From Verrucomicrobiia bacterium (GTDB lineage: Bacteria > Verrucomicrobiota > Verrucomicrobiia > Verrucomicrobiales > DEV007), in assembly GCA_030425385.1 (NCBI GenBank), contig JAUIAH010000042.1, forward strand, positions 1-64,000: 64,000 bases of DNA. Reading direction: 5' to 3'. The position numbers and the translations under genes were made by a program. Under the pieces are notes generated by a model that was given only the letters and a program-made list of their open reading frames with translations, did not search any database and was not told the origin of the DNA. Of the stretch, positions 1-7,304 are shown one piece after another (within the stretch, counting starts at the first letter, position 1; each line of letters starts with the position of its first letter).

Positions 1-196
1 GTCGGCCTCGTATGAGGTTCTTGTTCATCGGCCCATGGCTGTCGCCTAGTCTGCCTTCCCACGGTCGGTCACCCTTCCGCAGTTGACTTCGGCTAGTGCT
101 TCTGATCACTACTTCGTTGAACGGATATTTCATGATGCATTCGGTTTCACACAGGGGACTTGAACCCCTTCTGGTTCGTACCCATGCTGGGCACAC
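1..196 (-). mobile_element. Group II intron, 5' part (runs off the left edge)
   Basis: Read on the minus strand, the element starts at 196 with GTGTGCCCAGC, a GTGYG-type group II 5' end, and continues past base 1. The 196 bases match 1296-1491 almost base for base at equal length. The differences include paired changes in the stem beside the start: AGGGG/CCCCT here, GGAGG/CCTCC in the other copy. Such compensatory changes point to a selected RNA helix. The flanking exon ends in TTGT, as in the copy at 802-1491. Whether this copy keeps its reverse transcriptase lies outside the window. Confidence 0.75.
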
Positions 197-317
197 ACAA
201 TTTGGTGCTCTGAACCCCGGCTCCTTTCTGAGTTTCCAGCGATGAATTCTAGCTTTAGCACCAACTGTGCAAGTCATGCTTCCCGCCAGCCGGGTTAGCA
301 GTCCTCAAACGTTCTCC
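197..317 (+). other. attC-like recombination site (cassette boundary)
   Basis: An imperfect palindrome of about 120 bp lies between intron sequence and the first cassette ORF. The 5' arm begins AC (after intron 1-196) and contains TGAACCCCGGCT. The 3' arm contains AGCCGGGTTAGCA and ends CTCAAACGTTCTCC. The CCGGCT/AGCCGG cores pair and the spacing suits attC. R' would be GTTCTCC (311-317). It departs from the GTTRRRY consensus but is matched by an exact complement at the far end of the same cassette. The same 5' arm motif recurs at 3658-3778. Confidence 0.6.
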
Positions 318-322
318 TCAAA

Positions 323-862
323 ATGAGTAGCGTAATCACCGCAATACTTTTCTCGTTCTTGGTTGCTTCCTGTAGTTTCCAGGCGCTGAAGACAAAAGCT
401 GCATCTTCCGCTGGGTGGTGGCGTTCAATACCCGAGCGAAAATATGAAGGAACGGTCATTGACTCATTCGCTGAGCGTATTGGGTACGGATTCCGCAAGG
501 TGTCGGTTTCAGTGCCGTCGAAAAGTACCTTTGAGGCGATTGCCCACTACACGCATCTATACCACCACAGGCAACTTCTTGGAGACAGTGGTAACTACTC
601 AATCTCACCTTCAGGACGCTATGCAGTATACCACTACCAAGAGAACCTTGAACTGTTTGACAGACGCTCAGCGTCCATCGCTGTAGTGGGCATGGGCTTC
701 ACTACGTTAGCTCGATTCAAGTGGTCTCCAGATGAATCGATTCTGACCATTTACGACCCGCATCATGCCAAGACACTAGCGCTGTTAACCGCAACAGGAG
801 AATCGGGTAGGCGGAGGGTTTTAACCTCCGCCCCCCACACCACCGGCCATACGGGTCCGTAA
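323..862 (+). CDS. Cassette-encoded lipoprotein, 3' end altered by intron insertion
   Basis: A small secreted protein of unknown function. The N-terminus is a short lipoprotein signal with lipobox VASC (Cys17). The mature part (for example residues 90-115, SPSGRYAVYHYQ) has the feel of a beta-propeller repeat, but I cannot name a family. ATG 323 lies 6 bases after R', typical of cassette genes. From codon 161 onward the sequence is group II intron read antisense, so the last 19 residues are not original. Deleting 802-1491 extends the frame through GEQDGDGKPDPAAS to a TGA at 1529-1531. Because the intron lies antisense to the gene, it cannot be spliced from this mRNA. Confidence 0.65.
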   Translation: MSSVITAILFSFLVASCSFQALKTKAASSAGWWRSIPERKYEGTVIDSFAERIGYGFRKVSVSVPSKSTFEAIAHYTHLYHHRQLLGDSGNYSISPSGRYAVYHYQENLELFDRRSASIAVVGMGFTTLARFKWSPDESILTIYDPHHAKTLALLTATGESGRRRVLTSAPHTTGHTGP

Positions 863-1491
863 CACGGCGGTTCCGAGATGTTATATCACCGTTAGGTGAT
901 GACTGGTCCCCTTTGTTGGGAACTCGCATGAACTCTCTTTCTCTGCCCAACTTCCATACCCATGTCTGACTTCACCGGTCGGCTTCATTGTCGTGGATGG
1001 TTGGTTAGGTCGGTTCATCATTCTCGGTTCGGTCCTTCCTAGGCGGCTTGCGGATTCACTCTGTTTAAACGGACATCTTTCAGTCCCCCGGTTCCTATCC
1101 TAGTACTATGACCTCTGCTGACTTCTCGTTGATCACCCCTGACATTGCTGCCTGAGGCGCTCCCTGCTGAAGCAGGACGCCATGCCAACGAGATCTCCCC
1201 AGGTAAGGGCACGAACCTCCACCACACGACCGCCTCATTTACCTCCGGAGCAGAACCGAACGGTTTCGCTGTGTTGTGCCAGCTCACCTGGCTCCGTCGG
1301 CCTCGTATGAGGTTCTTGTTCATCGGCCCATGGCTGTCGCCTAGTCTGCCTTCCCACGGTCGGTCGCCCTTCCGCAGTTGACCTTGGCTAGTGCTTCTGA
1401 TCACTACTTCGTTGAACGGATATTTCATGATGCATTCGGTTTCACACGGAGGACTTGAACCTCCTCTGGTTCGTGCCCATGCTGGGCACAC
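802..1491 (-). mobile_element. ORF-less group II intron inserted in an attC R'' site
   Basis: The minus strand runs from GTGTGCCCAGC (1491) to CTACCCGAT (802). The 3' part holds a domain V-like hairpin (about 835-880): ACCGCCG pairs with CGGTGGT, followed by GTGTGGGG, then the stem GCGGAGG/CCTCCGC of domain VI. The region near 1020-930 resembles the first codons of an intron-encoded reverse transcriptase (MKPTGEVRHGYGSWAE), but the frame then jumps to sequence just before domain V. The usual enzyme of about 400 residues is therefore deleted. At about 690 nt it would need a maturase in trans. Orientation is opposite to the cassette genes, as in attC-inserting class C introns; the class assignment is inference. 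Confidence 0.75.
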
Positions 1492-1611
1492 ACAAGACGG
1501 AGATGGCAAGCCCGATCCCGCTGCGAGTTGATTGACTTCACTGATTCGAATCCTTACTCTGTCATCGTGACCGCGCCCTCGGATCGGGCTACCAGGTCTC
1601 AAACGTTATCC
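1492..1611 (+). other. attC-like site split by the intron
   Basis: The 3' portion of the attC of the first cassette. With 797-801 rejoined, R'' reads GGAGAAC. The arms AGCCCGATCC (near 1509) and GGATCGGGCT (1581-1590) are perfect 10-bp complements. The site closes with CTCAAACGTTATCC, with R' GTTATCC at 1605-1611. The closing segment matches 303-317 closely, as expected for successive cassette junctions. The next cassette would begin at 1606. Confidence 0.65.
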
Positions 1612-1617
1612 TCATAT

Positions 1618-2388
1618 ATGAGAACTGCCTTTTTGATAGCTTCGGCTTGGGTTTCACTTGGTTTGATCGCCTCAATTCAGGTCGCAAAATCTCAACACAA
1701 TGATGCTGGACAGAACCTCAATGCTATGGAACCTCTCCCTAAACTAACAAAGCTAGACAAAGAGATTGTTGACTTAATGCTCCAAAGAGCAATTGAAGTC
1801 TTTCAAGGTCTACCGGTTTCAACGTGGGATGATTTGTATCTCATCTCGATCTATGTGGATCTCGAAGAAGGATCCCATATACCGGAAATCCGTATCGGCT
1901 ACAACACGGGCTCACAATTCAAGAAATGTTGTCCGCGGCAGGGCGAAAAGCCAGGGCCGACTATAGCTTCATCGGCGGGAGAAGCTCGTTGGAATTATCC
2001 CTTCTGGATTCGTGATGAAGTCAACATATTTGGTGACTTTGAAGATGAAGATAAGGACCGAGCGCTCAAAGAAAGATGGATGCGTTCTCATCAATTCTGG
2101 TTCACAGAAGACGAATTTGATGAGTATGACGACGAGTGTGAGAACCTGGACAGATTATGTGGAACACGCCTTTGGGAACTAGCAACACACTGCGGCTTGC
2201 AACTTAGAGAGGCCGCCGTCGCTCAAAAGCTATTTGGCAAGGATCTTCCTATCTTAGTCCACGAATGTCATTTGGATGGAACGGAAGAGAGATTCGTGCG
2301 GCTCGCGAATCCCGATGGACAGGCGGATGACTATTTAAATGGATGGATTGCGATTGATCCTCACACTGGAAAACTAACAAAAGAATAA
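1618..2388 (+). CDS. Secreted hypothetical cassette protein
   Basis: A 256-residue protein of unknown function. Residues 1-25 form a signal peptide (MRTAFLIASAW, ending near VAKS). The body is acidic, with runs of Asp and Glu (DFEDEDKDRA, FDEYDDECENLD) and several Cys (CC near residue 105), suggesting an exported protein. I chose ATG 1618, 7 bases after R', because the in-frame start at 1528 would translate the attC site. The stop TAA (2386-2388) lies inside the R'' core GAATAAC (2383-2389), which is nearly the complement of this cassette's own R' GTTATCC. That pairing supports a genuine cassette. No relative is recognised. Confidence 0.75.
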   Translation: MRTAFLIASAWVSLGLIASIQVAKSQHNDAGQNLNAMEPLPKLTKLDKEIVDLMLQRAIEVFQGLPVSTWDDLYLISIYVDLEEGSHIPEIRIGYNTGSQFKKCCPRQGEKPGPTIASSAGEARWNYPFWIRDEVNIFGDFEDEDKDRALKERWMRSHQFWFTEDEFDEYDDECENLDRLCGTRLWELATHCGLQLREAAVAQKLFGKDLPILVHECHLDGTEERFVRLANPDGQADDYLNGWIAIDPHTGKLTKE

Positions 2389-2607
2389 CAAAGGCAGAGC
2401 TGCTGACACCTCTCTCGGCAGGCAGTTACGAGCGATGACGGTAGGACCGATCACAAGGCGAAGGGGAGGGCAGAGAGGCAAAGCAAGCAAAGCACTCACT
2501 GCGGGAGACGAATGCTCTCGATACCAGTGTCAAGCACTCTACTTGCATTAGGGCAAGGAGCTGCGAAGCTATTGGCGGCAACCGAGCCGAGTGCGCGTCT
2601 CTCTGAG
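2383..2607. other. Start of attC and unassigned sequence
   Basis: Begins with the R'' core GAATAAC that closes the preceding cassette. The matching 3' arm is not found here. The attC appears interrupted by the plus-strand intron remnant that follows. The stretch from about 2420 to 2607 could be degenerate upstream domains of that intron, but I cannot fold it convincingly. No coding frame is supported. Confidence 0.35.
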
Positions 2608-2674
2608 GAGCCTTGTGCGGGAAAACCGCACGCAGGGATCTGCGAGGGGGGCACTCGGTAACGGGTGTCTCTAC
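2608..2674 (+). mobile_element. Group II intron domain V-VI remnant, plus strand
   Basis: Positions 2608-2641 have the form of a 34-nt domain V: GAGCC at the start, a TGTGCGG/CCGCACG helix closed by a GAAA loop, and GGGATCT at the end. The usual CCGTG/CACGG pairing is replaced by CCTTG/CAGGG, which still pairs. A second hairpin (GGCACTCGG...GGGTGTC) follows in the place of domain VI, ending near CTACCTCAC. It differs in sequence and strand from the other introns here, so it is a separate lineage. No reverse transcriptase is nearby. Confidence 0.65.
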
Positions 2675-2693
2675 CTCACTCGCATTAAATATT

Positions 2694-3116
2694 ATGAAGC
2701 CACACAAGAAACGCTACATTGGCGCTGCACTTAGCGTCGCAGGTATAATCGGAGCGGTAGTGTTAGCAGCTTTGTGTCACACGTTGTCAGGTCGACATGT
2801 AATTGGAGAGATTGTGATGGATGATGGTCGAATTATTCGTGCAGTGCAGAACCGACATGGCCCGTTGCGCACTTTGGTTGGTGACTGCGCTACGGTCATC
2901 GAGGTTGAGCTTGCATCGGGAAGCGTTAGGACGGCGACGCTTTCTGCGGATGATAGTGTGCGCGCCGAGATGAATCTGAGAAAAAAGGGATCCTATGCGA
3001 TCGTGGAATGGTGTGGATCTCAGTTAACCATCGATCCACACGCCAAGTTCCTCAGTGAGAGCGACGGAAAGGTATTTCAGCCATTTGATGACCTGGTACA
3101 AGTGTTGGGATTATAG
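2694..3116 (+). CDS. Membrane-anchored hypothetical cassette protein
   Basis: A 140-residue protein of unknown function. A basic start (MKPHKKR) is followed by one hydrophobic segment (residues 8-28, IGAALSVAGIIGAVVLAAL), so it is probably an exported domain held by an N-terminal anchor. The remainder is mixed alpha/beta with no motif I recognise. ATG 2694 is preferred: the longer frame from 2613 would translate the domain V RNA of the neighbouring intron remnant. The downstream attC is not evident. Confidence 0.65.
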   Translation: MKPHKKRYIGAALSVAGIIGAVVLAALCHTLSGRHVIGEIVMDDGRIIRAVQNRHGPLRTLVGDCATVIEVELASGSVRTATLSADDSVRAEMNLRKKGSYAIVEWCGSQLTIDPHAKFLSESDGKVFQPFDDLVQVLGL

Positions 3117-3397
3117 GGCGGATCGCAAACCGCTACCACGGCTGGTCGAAGAACAACTAGGCTGGCATCGCAGCGACTAAAGGGAGCCTGCGTATGCAGC
3201 CCTTGTTGAACAACCCGCGATCGAACTCCCTAAAGCGCTCCTAGCGCGCTTGGAAAGACGTCCAGATCTCCCTATGGGATCTCCATTCGCCGTCACCCTG
3301 GCACTGTCCTATGTGACAGCCAGATGCATCCCTTTAGTGGACGCTGTCATCTTCAAGTTGACATGGTGAGGCTTCGTATCGCACCATCGACCGTTTA
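3117..3397. other. Intergenic stretch in the cassette array, no gene seen
   Basis: About 280 bases with no supported frame on either strand. It has short palindromes such as TTGTTGAACAA (near 3208) and a possible junction CCGTTTATTGG (near 3391), but no pair of arms convincing enough to call attC. It is probably a degraded attC plus the leader of the next cassette. Confidence 0.4.
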
Positions 3398-3415
3398 TTG
3401 GAGAGAATCCGTTTG

Positions 3416-3586
3416 ATGCCTGAGATCGCTCCAATCTACCACGGGCAATTTCATCGGAAAATCGTTAGGGGCACCCCCTTTGGAGCCTTTGACGCGATCG
3501 TTGGCGAGTGGATCATCGTTTCATTCGCTCTTGATTTACGACAGGATCCAGGTGTGATAATGCGCCGCCTATCAAGCGGGAGATAA
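3416..3586 (+). CDS. Small hypothetical cassette ORF
   Basis: A 56-residue ORF (MPEIAPIYHGQ...) of unknown function. An upstream TTG at 3398 would add six residues. The stop TAA (3584-3586) falls within the R''-like core AGATAAT, in the same way that the cassette gene ending at 2388 stops inside its R''. That position is the main reason to list it. Coding character is weak and it could be non-coding. Confidence 0.35.
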   Translation: MPEIAPIYHGQFHRKIVRGTPFGAFDAIVGEWIIVSFALDLRQDPGVIMRRLSSGR

Positions 3587-3657
3587 TCGGGTAGAAGCAG
3601 AGTTTGATCCGACTTGAACCTTGAACCCCTTCTGGTTCGTGCCCATGCTGGGCACAC
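3586..3657 (-). mobile_element. Group II intron relic with internal deletion
   Basis: Only the ends of the intron remain. On the minus strand the first bases from 3657 are GTGTGCCCAGCATGG, as in the other copies, and after about 45 bases the sequence jumps to the 3' end CTACCCGAT at 3586. Both ends sit where the other introns sit, between AGATA and AT of an R''-like core. Domains I to V are gone, so it cannot splice. It marks an old insertion. Confidence 0.65.
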
Positions 3658-3778
3658 ATAAGTTGAAGCACTGAACCCCGGCTCTGATCTGCGTTAAAAT
3701 GACACACTTTGATTACAACATTCAACCCGAAGTCGAAGCCCTCTGCCAGCCAGGGTCCAGAGGTCATTGACGTTCTGT
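3658..3778 (+). other. attC-like recombination site
   Basis: The 5' arm (after the relic) contains CTGAACCCCGGCTC, the same motif as in 197-317. The 3' arm contains GCCAGCCAGGGTCC and closes CATTGACGTTCTGT, with R' GTTCTGT at 3772-3778. The arms align over about 25 bases with mismatches, typical of attC. The cassette that follows ends in ACAGA (4131-4135) plus intron, and ACAGAAC is the exact complement of this R'. Confidence 0.6.
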
Positions 3779-3789
3779 CTTGAATCGAT

Positions 3790-4095
3790 ATGGCGAGTAG
3801 CATTGATCTATACGTGCCTGAGGACATGCCGATAGCCGTCAAGTTTGTCCTTGAGGAGGCTGGGCTTGAAGTCCGTTCGAAGCCAAAACGCCTGACAGGC
3901 GGAGCGCGAGGAATGGAGTATGACATTCGAAAAGGTAAGATGCGCGCATCGGTCCTGGAAACTCCCGGATACACGACCCCCGACGTGCCAGATACCTATC
4001 TTCTCTGCTCGGCATCAACCAGAAATACGGCCATGCTTCAGTGGATTGTCGATGCCCTGAAGCATGCGGGTGCGTATCAAAAGCGAGAAAGGTAA
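3790..4095 (+). CDS. Hypothetical cassette protein
   Basis: A soluble 101-residue protein of unknown function, without signal or membrane segment. It alternates short strands and helices (SIDLYVPEDMPIAVKFVLEEAG, then a basic hairpin KPKRLTGGARG, a short strand pair and a C-terminal helix WIVDALKHAG), a compact alpha/beta fold. ATG 3790 is 11 bases after R' GTTCTGT. The cassette ends at 4131-4135, where an intron interrupts its R''. The remainder of that attC is missing, so this is the last recognisable cassette. Confidence 0.7.
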   Translation: MASSIDLYVPEDMPIAVKFVLEEAGLEVRSKPKRLTGGARGMEYDIRKGKMRASVLETPGYTTPDVPDTYLLCSASTRNTAMLQWIVDALKHAGAYQKRER

Positions 4096-4135
4096 GATGA
4101 TAGTCGTTCCTAAAAACCGGACAGAATCGGGTTGG

Positions 4136-4230
4136 AGCAGGGTTTGAACCTGCTCCCCCCCCACACCACCGGCCATACGGGTCCGTCGCACGGCGGTTCC
4201 GAGACGCTAGATTACCTGTTAGGGTACAGC
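4136..4230 (-). mobile_element. Group II intron 3' fragment (domains V-VI)
   Basis: On the minus strand this matches the 3' part of the intron at 802-1491: a domain V-like hairpin (near 4165-4205) and GTGTGGGG, then a stem GGAGCAGG/CCTGCTCC and the terminal CCAACCCGAT at 4136. Homology fades near 4230, where ordinary chromosome begins. The 3' exon begins TCTGT, the complement of ACAGA, so it sits in R'' like the others. Its 5' half and the rest of the attC are lost. Confidence 0.65.
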
Positions 4231-4450
4231 TCAACGAGCTCCATTTGCTGCTGAGCTACTTTTCTCATTACCGGCCTTGCTAGATGGTGCTTCGACACGA
4301 CCGGAGGCATCCCAACTTTGGCACACCGCAGGCTGTTTCTGCCTCGATCTGCCCGGAGCTTTTCCGCTGAGGCCTCCCGCGATTCCCAAAGCCCCCAGGG
4401 CTGCGCGACTTGCTTGCGTGTCGAGTGAGAACCTGCTGAAGTTCCGGTCC

Positions 4451-5437
4451 ATGACGTTGCTCCGTTGCCTCCTGATCTTTGGCCTTGCTGGATGTCTCCA
4501 CGTACGAGCGGAAGATATCCGTTTGGCTGGGATGCGCATTGGGTCGGCCTGGTATGTGTTCAGTGCGACACTCTACAAGCTGATGCTCGATGAGTTGCCC
4601 GAGGGCACGCGTCTGGAAGTCATGGCGAAGGGTGGCGGGATTGCCAATCCGTTGCTGGTAGAATCGGGACGTGCCCAGGTGGCCCTGGCTAATCGGGCGA
4701 CAGCGGTGTGGGCGTACGAAGGGAATCCATTGGTGTATGGCGAGAGACGCTGCCCCAATCTCCGCGTCTTGGTGGGCGGCCTGAACACCGTGCCGGCCTC
4801 TTTCATTGTGCGCAACGCTTACGTAGAACGCACTGGCAATGACACCTTGGAGAAGATCCTTACAAGTGACGATCCCGTTCGCATCGTGATGAAGCCCAGG
4901 GGAAGCTCGGCACCCGTGGTCGCCGATCTGACGCTGGCTGCGGCGGGAACCAGCCGGGAAAAGATCGTGGCCAATGGGGGGCGCATCCTCCAGGTATCGT
5001 CCAAACAGATCGCCAATGTGATGCGGAACGGTCAGGCGGATCTCTACATTGAACTCGCGCCCGTGGGCCAACAGGTGATCACCGAAGTGAGCTTAACCGT
5101 GCCTATCACTTTTCTACATGTTTCTGATAGTCTTCGAGAAAAGCTAGTGGCGAAGGGATTGCGCGAAACGGTGGTGCCCCCTTTCTGGAAAGGTCAAGAA
5201 GGCCCGACACAGACCGTGGATATCGGCACGGTCATCGTGACTCACCGGGATCTTTCGGATGCGATGGCGTATCGATTGACAAAAGCCATCTGTGAGAATC
5301 GCGACGTATTGGGCAAGGCGCATAAGGCGTGGCGATCCTTTGATCCGGAACAGGCTGGGACGCGGGATGCGGGTGGGATTGCTCTGCATCCAGGGGCCGC
5401 CCGCTACTTCCAAGAACGTGGTTGGGCAACTGAATAG
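4451..5437 (+). CDS. TRAP transporter solute receptor, TAXI family
   Basis: Periplasmic solute-binding protein of a TRAP transporter, which captures a small, probably carboxylated, solute and delivers it to the permease. About 329 residues, close to the usual TAXI length. A short signal (MTLLRCLLIFGLAGCLHVRAED) is followed by the N-terminal GMRIGSAWYVFSATLY, which corresponds to the GSWYP-type TAXI signature. Then GGGIANPLLVESGRAQVALANR follows the TAXI ligand-pocket pattern. ATG 4451 is preferred to the in-frame start at 4277, which would add a long arm before the signal. The stop is immediately followed by the permease ATG, so the two are translationally linked. The substrate cannot be told. 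Confidence 0.85.
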   Translation: MTLLRCLLIFGLAGCLHVRAEDIRLAGMRIGSAWYVFSATLYKLMLDELPEGTRLEVMAKGGGIANPLLVESGRAQVALANRATAVWAYEGNPLVYGERRCPNLRVLVGGLNTVPASFIVRNAYVERTGNDTLEKILTSDDPVRIVMKPRGSSAPVVADLTLAAAGTSREKIVANGGRILQVSSKQIANVMRNGQADLYIELAPVGQQVITEVSLTVPITFLHVSDSLREKLVAKGLRETVVPPFWKGQEGPTQTVDIGTVIVTHRDLSDAMAYRLTKAICENRDVLGKAHKAWRSFDPEQAGTRDAGGIALHPGAARYFQERGWATE

Positions 5438-7249
5438 ATGAATCGCGCACATTTGTCAGGAACACATCGTGAGTGGGCTGTTGGCATCTTGGGCGTGCTT
5501 TGGCTCGCCTTTCAACTCTACATCCTCTTCTCGCCACAACTCCCCATGGTGCAGCGCCCCTGGCACCTGGTCTTCGCGGTGAGCCTCTTTGTCCTCGCGC
5601 CCCGTCGGGATGGGCAACGGACATCACCGTGGATGGATGGCATTCTTCTGTTAGGGATCGCGTCCGTGGCGAGTTACTACCTGGTTTCCTGGCGACGCCT
5701 CAGTGCACGCATGGAAGCGGTGGACCCGATCCTCACGCTGGACGTGGTGTTTGGGCTTCTCTTTGTGGCTATCATGCTGATCTGTGTCTGGCGGGCGGTG
5801 GGTTGGTCGTTGTTAGGCGTCCTTCTGGCCTGTCTGGTCTTTGGTTTCATTGGGAGGGTCTTTCCTGGATGGACTTCCCTCACCTGGGTGCCGGAACTCT
5901 TCAAATTCAGCGGGTTCACGCTGAGTGATGCGGTGGAGAGTTTCACCATGACGCCTAATGGGTTGTTAGGGGTAACCACCTCCACCTCGATGACGTTTGT
6001 CTTCTACTTTGTCTTCTTTGGCGCGGTGTATTCGGCCATCGGAGGCGGTCAGCTATTCATCGACATGGGTCTGCGAGTGGCGGGACGACAACGTGGTGGT
6101 GCCGCGAAGGCGGCCGTGCTCTCTAGCAGTCTGATGGGCAGCATTTCCGGCAGTGCGGTGGCGAATGTGGCAAGCACGGGCCTCTTTACGATTCCCGTGA
6201 TGCGCCGCGCGGGCTATTCGGCACCGATGGCGGGCGCGGTGGAGGCGATCGCCTCCACAGGCGGGCAATTGATGCCACCGATCATGGGCATTGCTGCCTT
6301 CGTCATGGCGGAACTCTTACAACAACCCTACGGGACCATTGCCTTGGCAGGCATCATTCCGGCCCTCGCTTTCTACTGGTCTCTGCTCCTCACGATCGAC
6401 CTCCATGCTCGCCGAGCCAATCTCCACCCTGTGGCTGCCGATCCTGACATCGACACGAAGCCGATTCGCCAGCGCCTCCACCTGCTACTGCCGTTGGTCC
6501 TTCTCATAGGGCTCTTGGCCAAAGGCTTATCGGCCAATCTCTGTGCTGTCCTCGCCATGGCCACCTGCGTGGTGATGGGCCTGGCGCAACGCGCGCTCTC
6601 TGCCGCGGGATGGATGGAGGTCCTCCGCAAAGCCGCGCGCCAAGCTGCTGAAGTGGCGATCCCAATTGCCGCCATTGGCATTCTCATCGAGGTCGCGGTG
6701 CAATCGAGCTTGGTGCTCAAGTTCTCGGTGCATCTGGTAGACCTCAGTGGCGGCACCTTGGTCGGCGCCCTCTTTTGGATCATCATCGGGTGCATCATCA
6801 TGGGGATGGGCTTACCGACGGTCGCAGCCTATATTATTGGGGCGACTCTCTTTGTCCCGGCATTGCTTGATCTCGGATTGGCGAAACTGCCAGCGCATTT
6901 CTTTGTGATGTATTACTGCGTACTTTCGATGGTGACGCCGCCAGTCGCCCTCGCCTCTTACACGGCTGCAGGTCTTGCAGAAGCCTCGGTGACAAAGACG
7001 TCTATGTTAGCATTGCGTCTCAGCCTGGTAGCGTTCGTTGTCCCCTTCGCCTTTGTCTTCAATCCAGCTTTACTGGGTCAGGGGAGCGCGGCCGCGATCG
7101 CCCTTGGAATTCTCCTCCTCCTGCTTGGCACTTCGCTTTGGGCGGTGGCATTGCAAGGGCAGGGGTTAGGCAAACCCATTTCCCTTCCTGGACGCCTGAT
7201 CCTTGCACTCGTCGCCATCGCTCTTCTTCTGCAGCCACTTTGGAGATAG
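5438..7249 (+). CDS. TRAP transporter permease, fused 4TM/12TM subunits
   Basis: Inner-membrane permease of 603 residues in which the small (DctQ-like) and large (DctM-like) TRAP subunits are fused, the arrangement normally paired with TAXI receptors. It drives solute uptake with an ion gradient. Nearly the whole chain is hydrophobic. The conserved block GSISGSAVANVASTGLFTIP (near residue 233) and ASTGGQLMPPIMG are typical of the large subunit. A second half-repeat has GMGLPTVAAYIIGATLFVP near residue 450. No gap from the receptor gene. The final segments (residues 550-600) may be extra helices. Confidence 0.9.
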   Translation: MNRAHLSGTHREWAVGILGVLWLAFQLYILFSPQLPMVQRPWHLVFAVSLFVLAPRRDGQRTSPWMDGILLLGIASVASYYLVSWRRLSARMEAVDPILTLDVVFGLLFVAIMLICVWRAVGWSLLGVLLACLVFGFIGRVFPGWTSLTWVPELFKFSGFTLSDAVESFTMTPNGLLGVTTSTSMTFVFYFVFFGAVYSAIGGGQLFIDMGLRVAGRQRGGAAKAAVLSSSLMGSISGSAVANVASTGLFTIPVMRRAGYSAPMAGAVEAIASTGGQLMPPIMGIAAFVMAELLQQPYGTIALAGIIPALAFYWSLLLTIDLHARRANLHPVAADPDIDTKPIRQRLHLLLPLVLLIGLLAKGLSANLCAVLAMATCVVMGLAQRALSAAGWMEVLRKAARQAAEVAIPIAAIGILIEVAVQSSLVLKFSVHLVDLSGGTLVGALFWIIIGCIIMGMGLPTVAAYIIGATLFVPALLDLGLAKLPAHFFVMYYCVLSMVTPPVALASYTAAGLAEASVTKTSMLALRLSLVAFVVPFAFVFNPALLGQGSAAAIALGILLLLLGTSLWAVALQGQGLGKPISLPGRLILALVAIALLLQPLWR

Positions 7250-7304
7250 GCGCGACCGTTCGAAAACGGGTTGCTCATGGGAGATCGGTCGCCTAACTTC
7301 CGGG

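Noticed and set aside
130-200. tRNA-like 3' half (GACTTGAACCCC, GGTTCG)
   Set aside because: The piece recurs at three intron 5' ends, no acceptor or anticodon arms fit, and it is explained by group II domain I stems.
1039-1602. Minus-strand ORF of 187 codons
   Set aside because: It is the antisense-of-cassette reading of the group II intron's RNA domains (including the familiar GDQREVSRGHSTR-type translation), not a protein gene.
2613-2693. Longer start for the 2694-3116 gene
   Set aside because: It would translate the domain V-VI RNA of the intron remnant; ATG 2694 begins a clear membrane anchor.
4277-4450. N-terminal extension of the TAXI receptor, and an opposing minus-strand frame (4231-4539)
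   Set aside because: The extension precedes a good signal peptide at 4451 and has no motif. The minus frame overlaps the receptor start and shows no recognisable protein character.
5473-5928. Plus-strand ORF inside the TRAP permease
   Set aside because: Out-of-frame shadow of a clear membrane protein gene.
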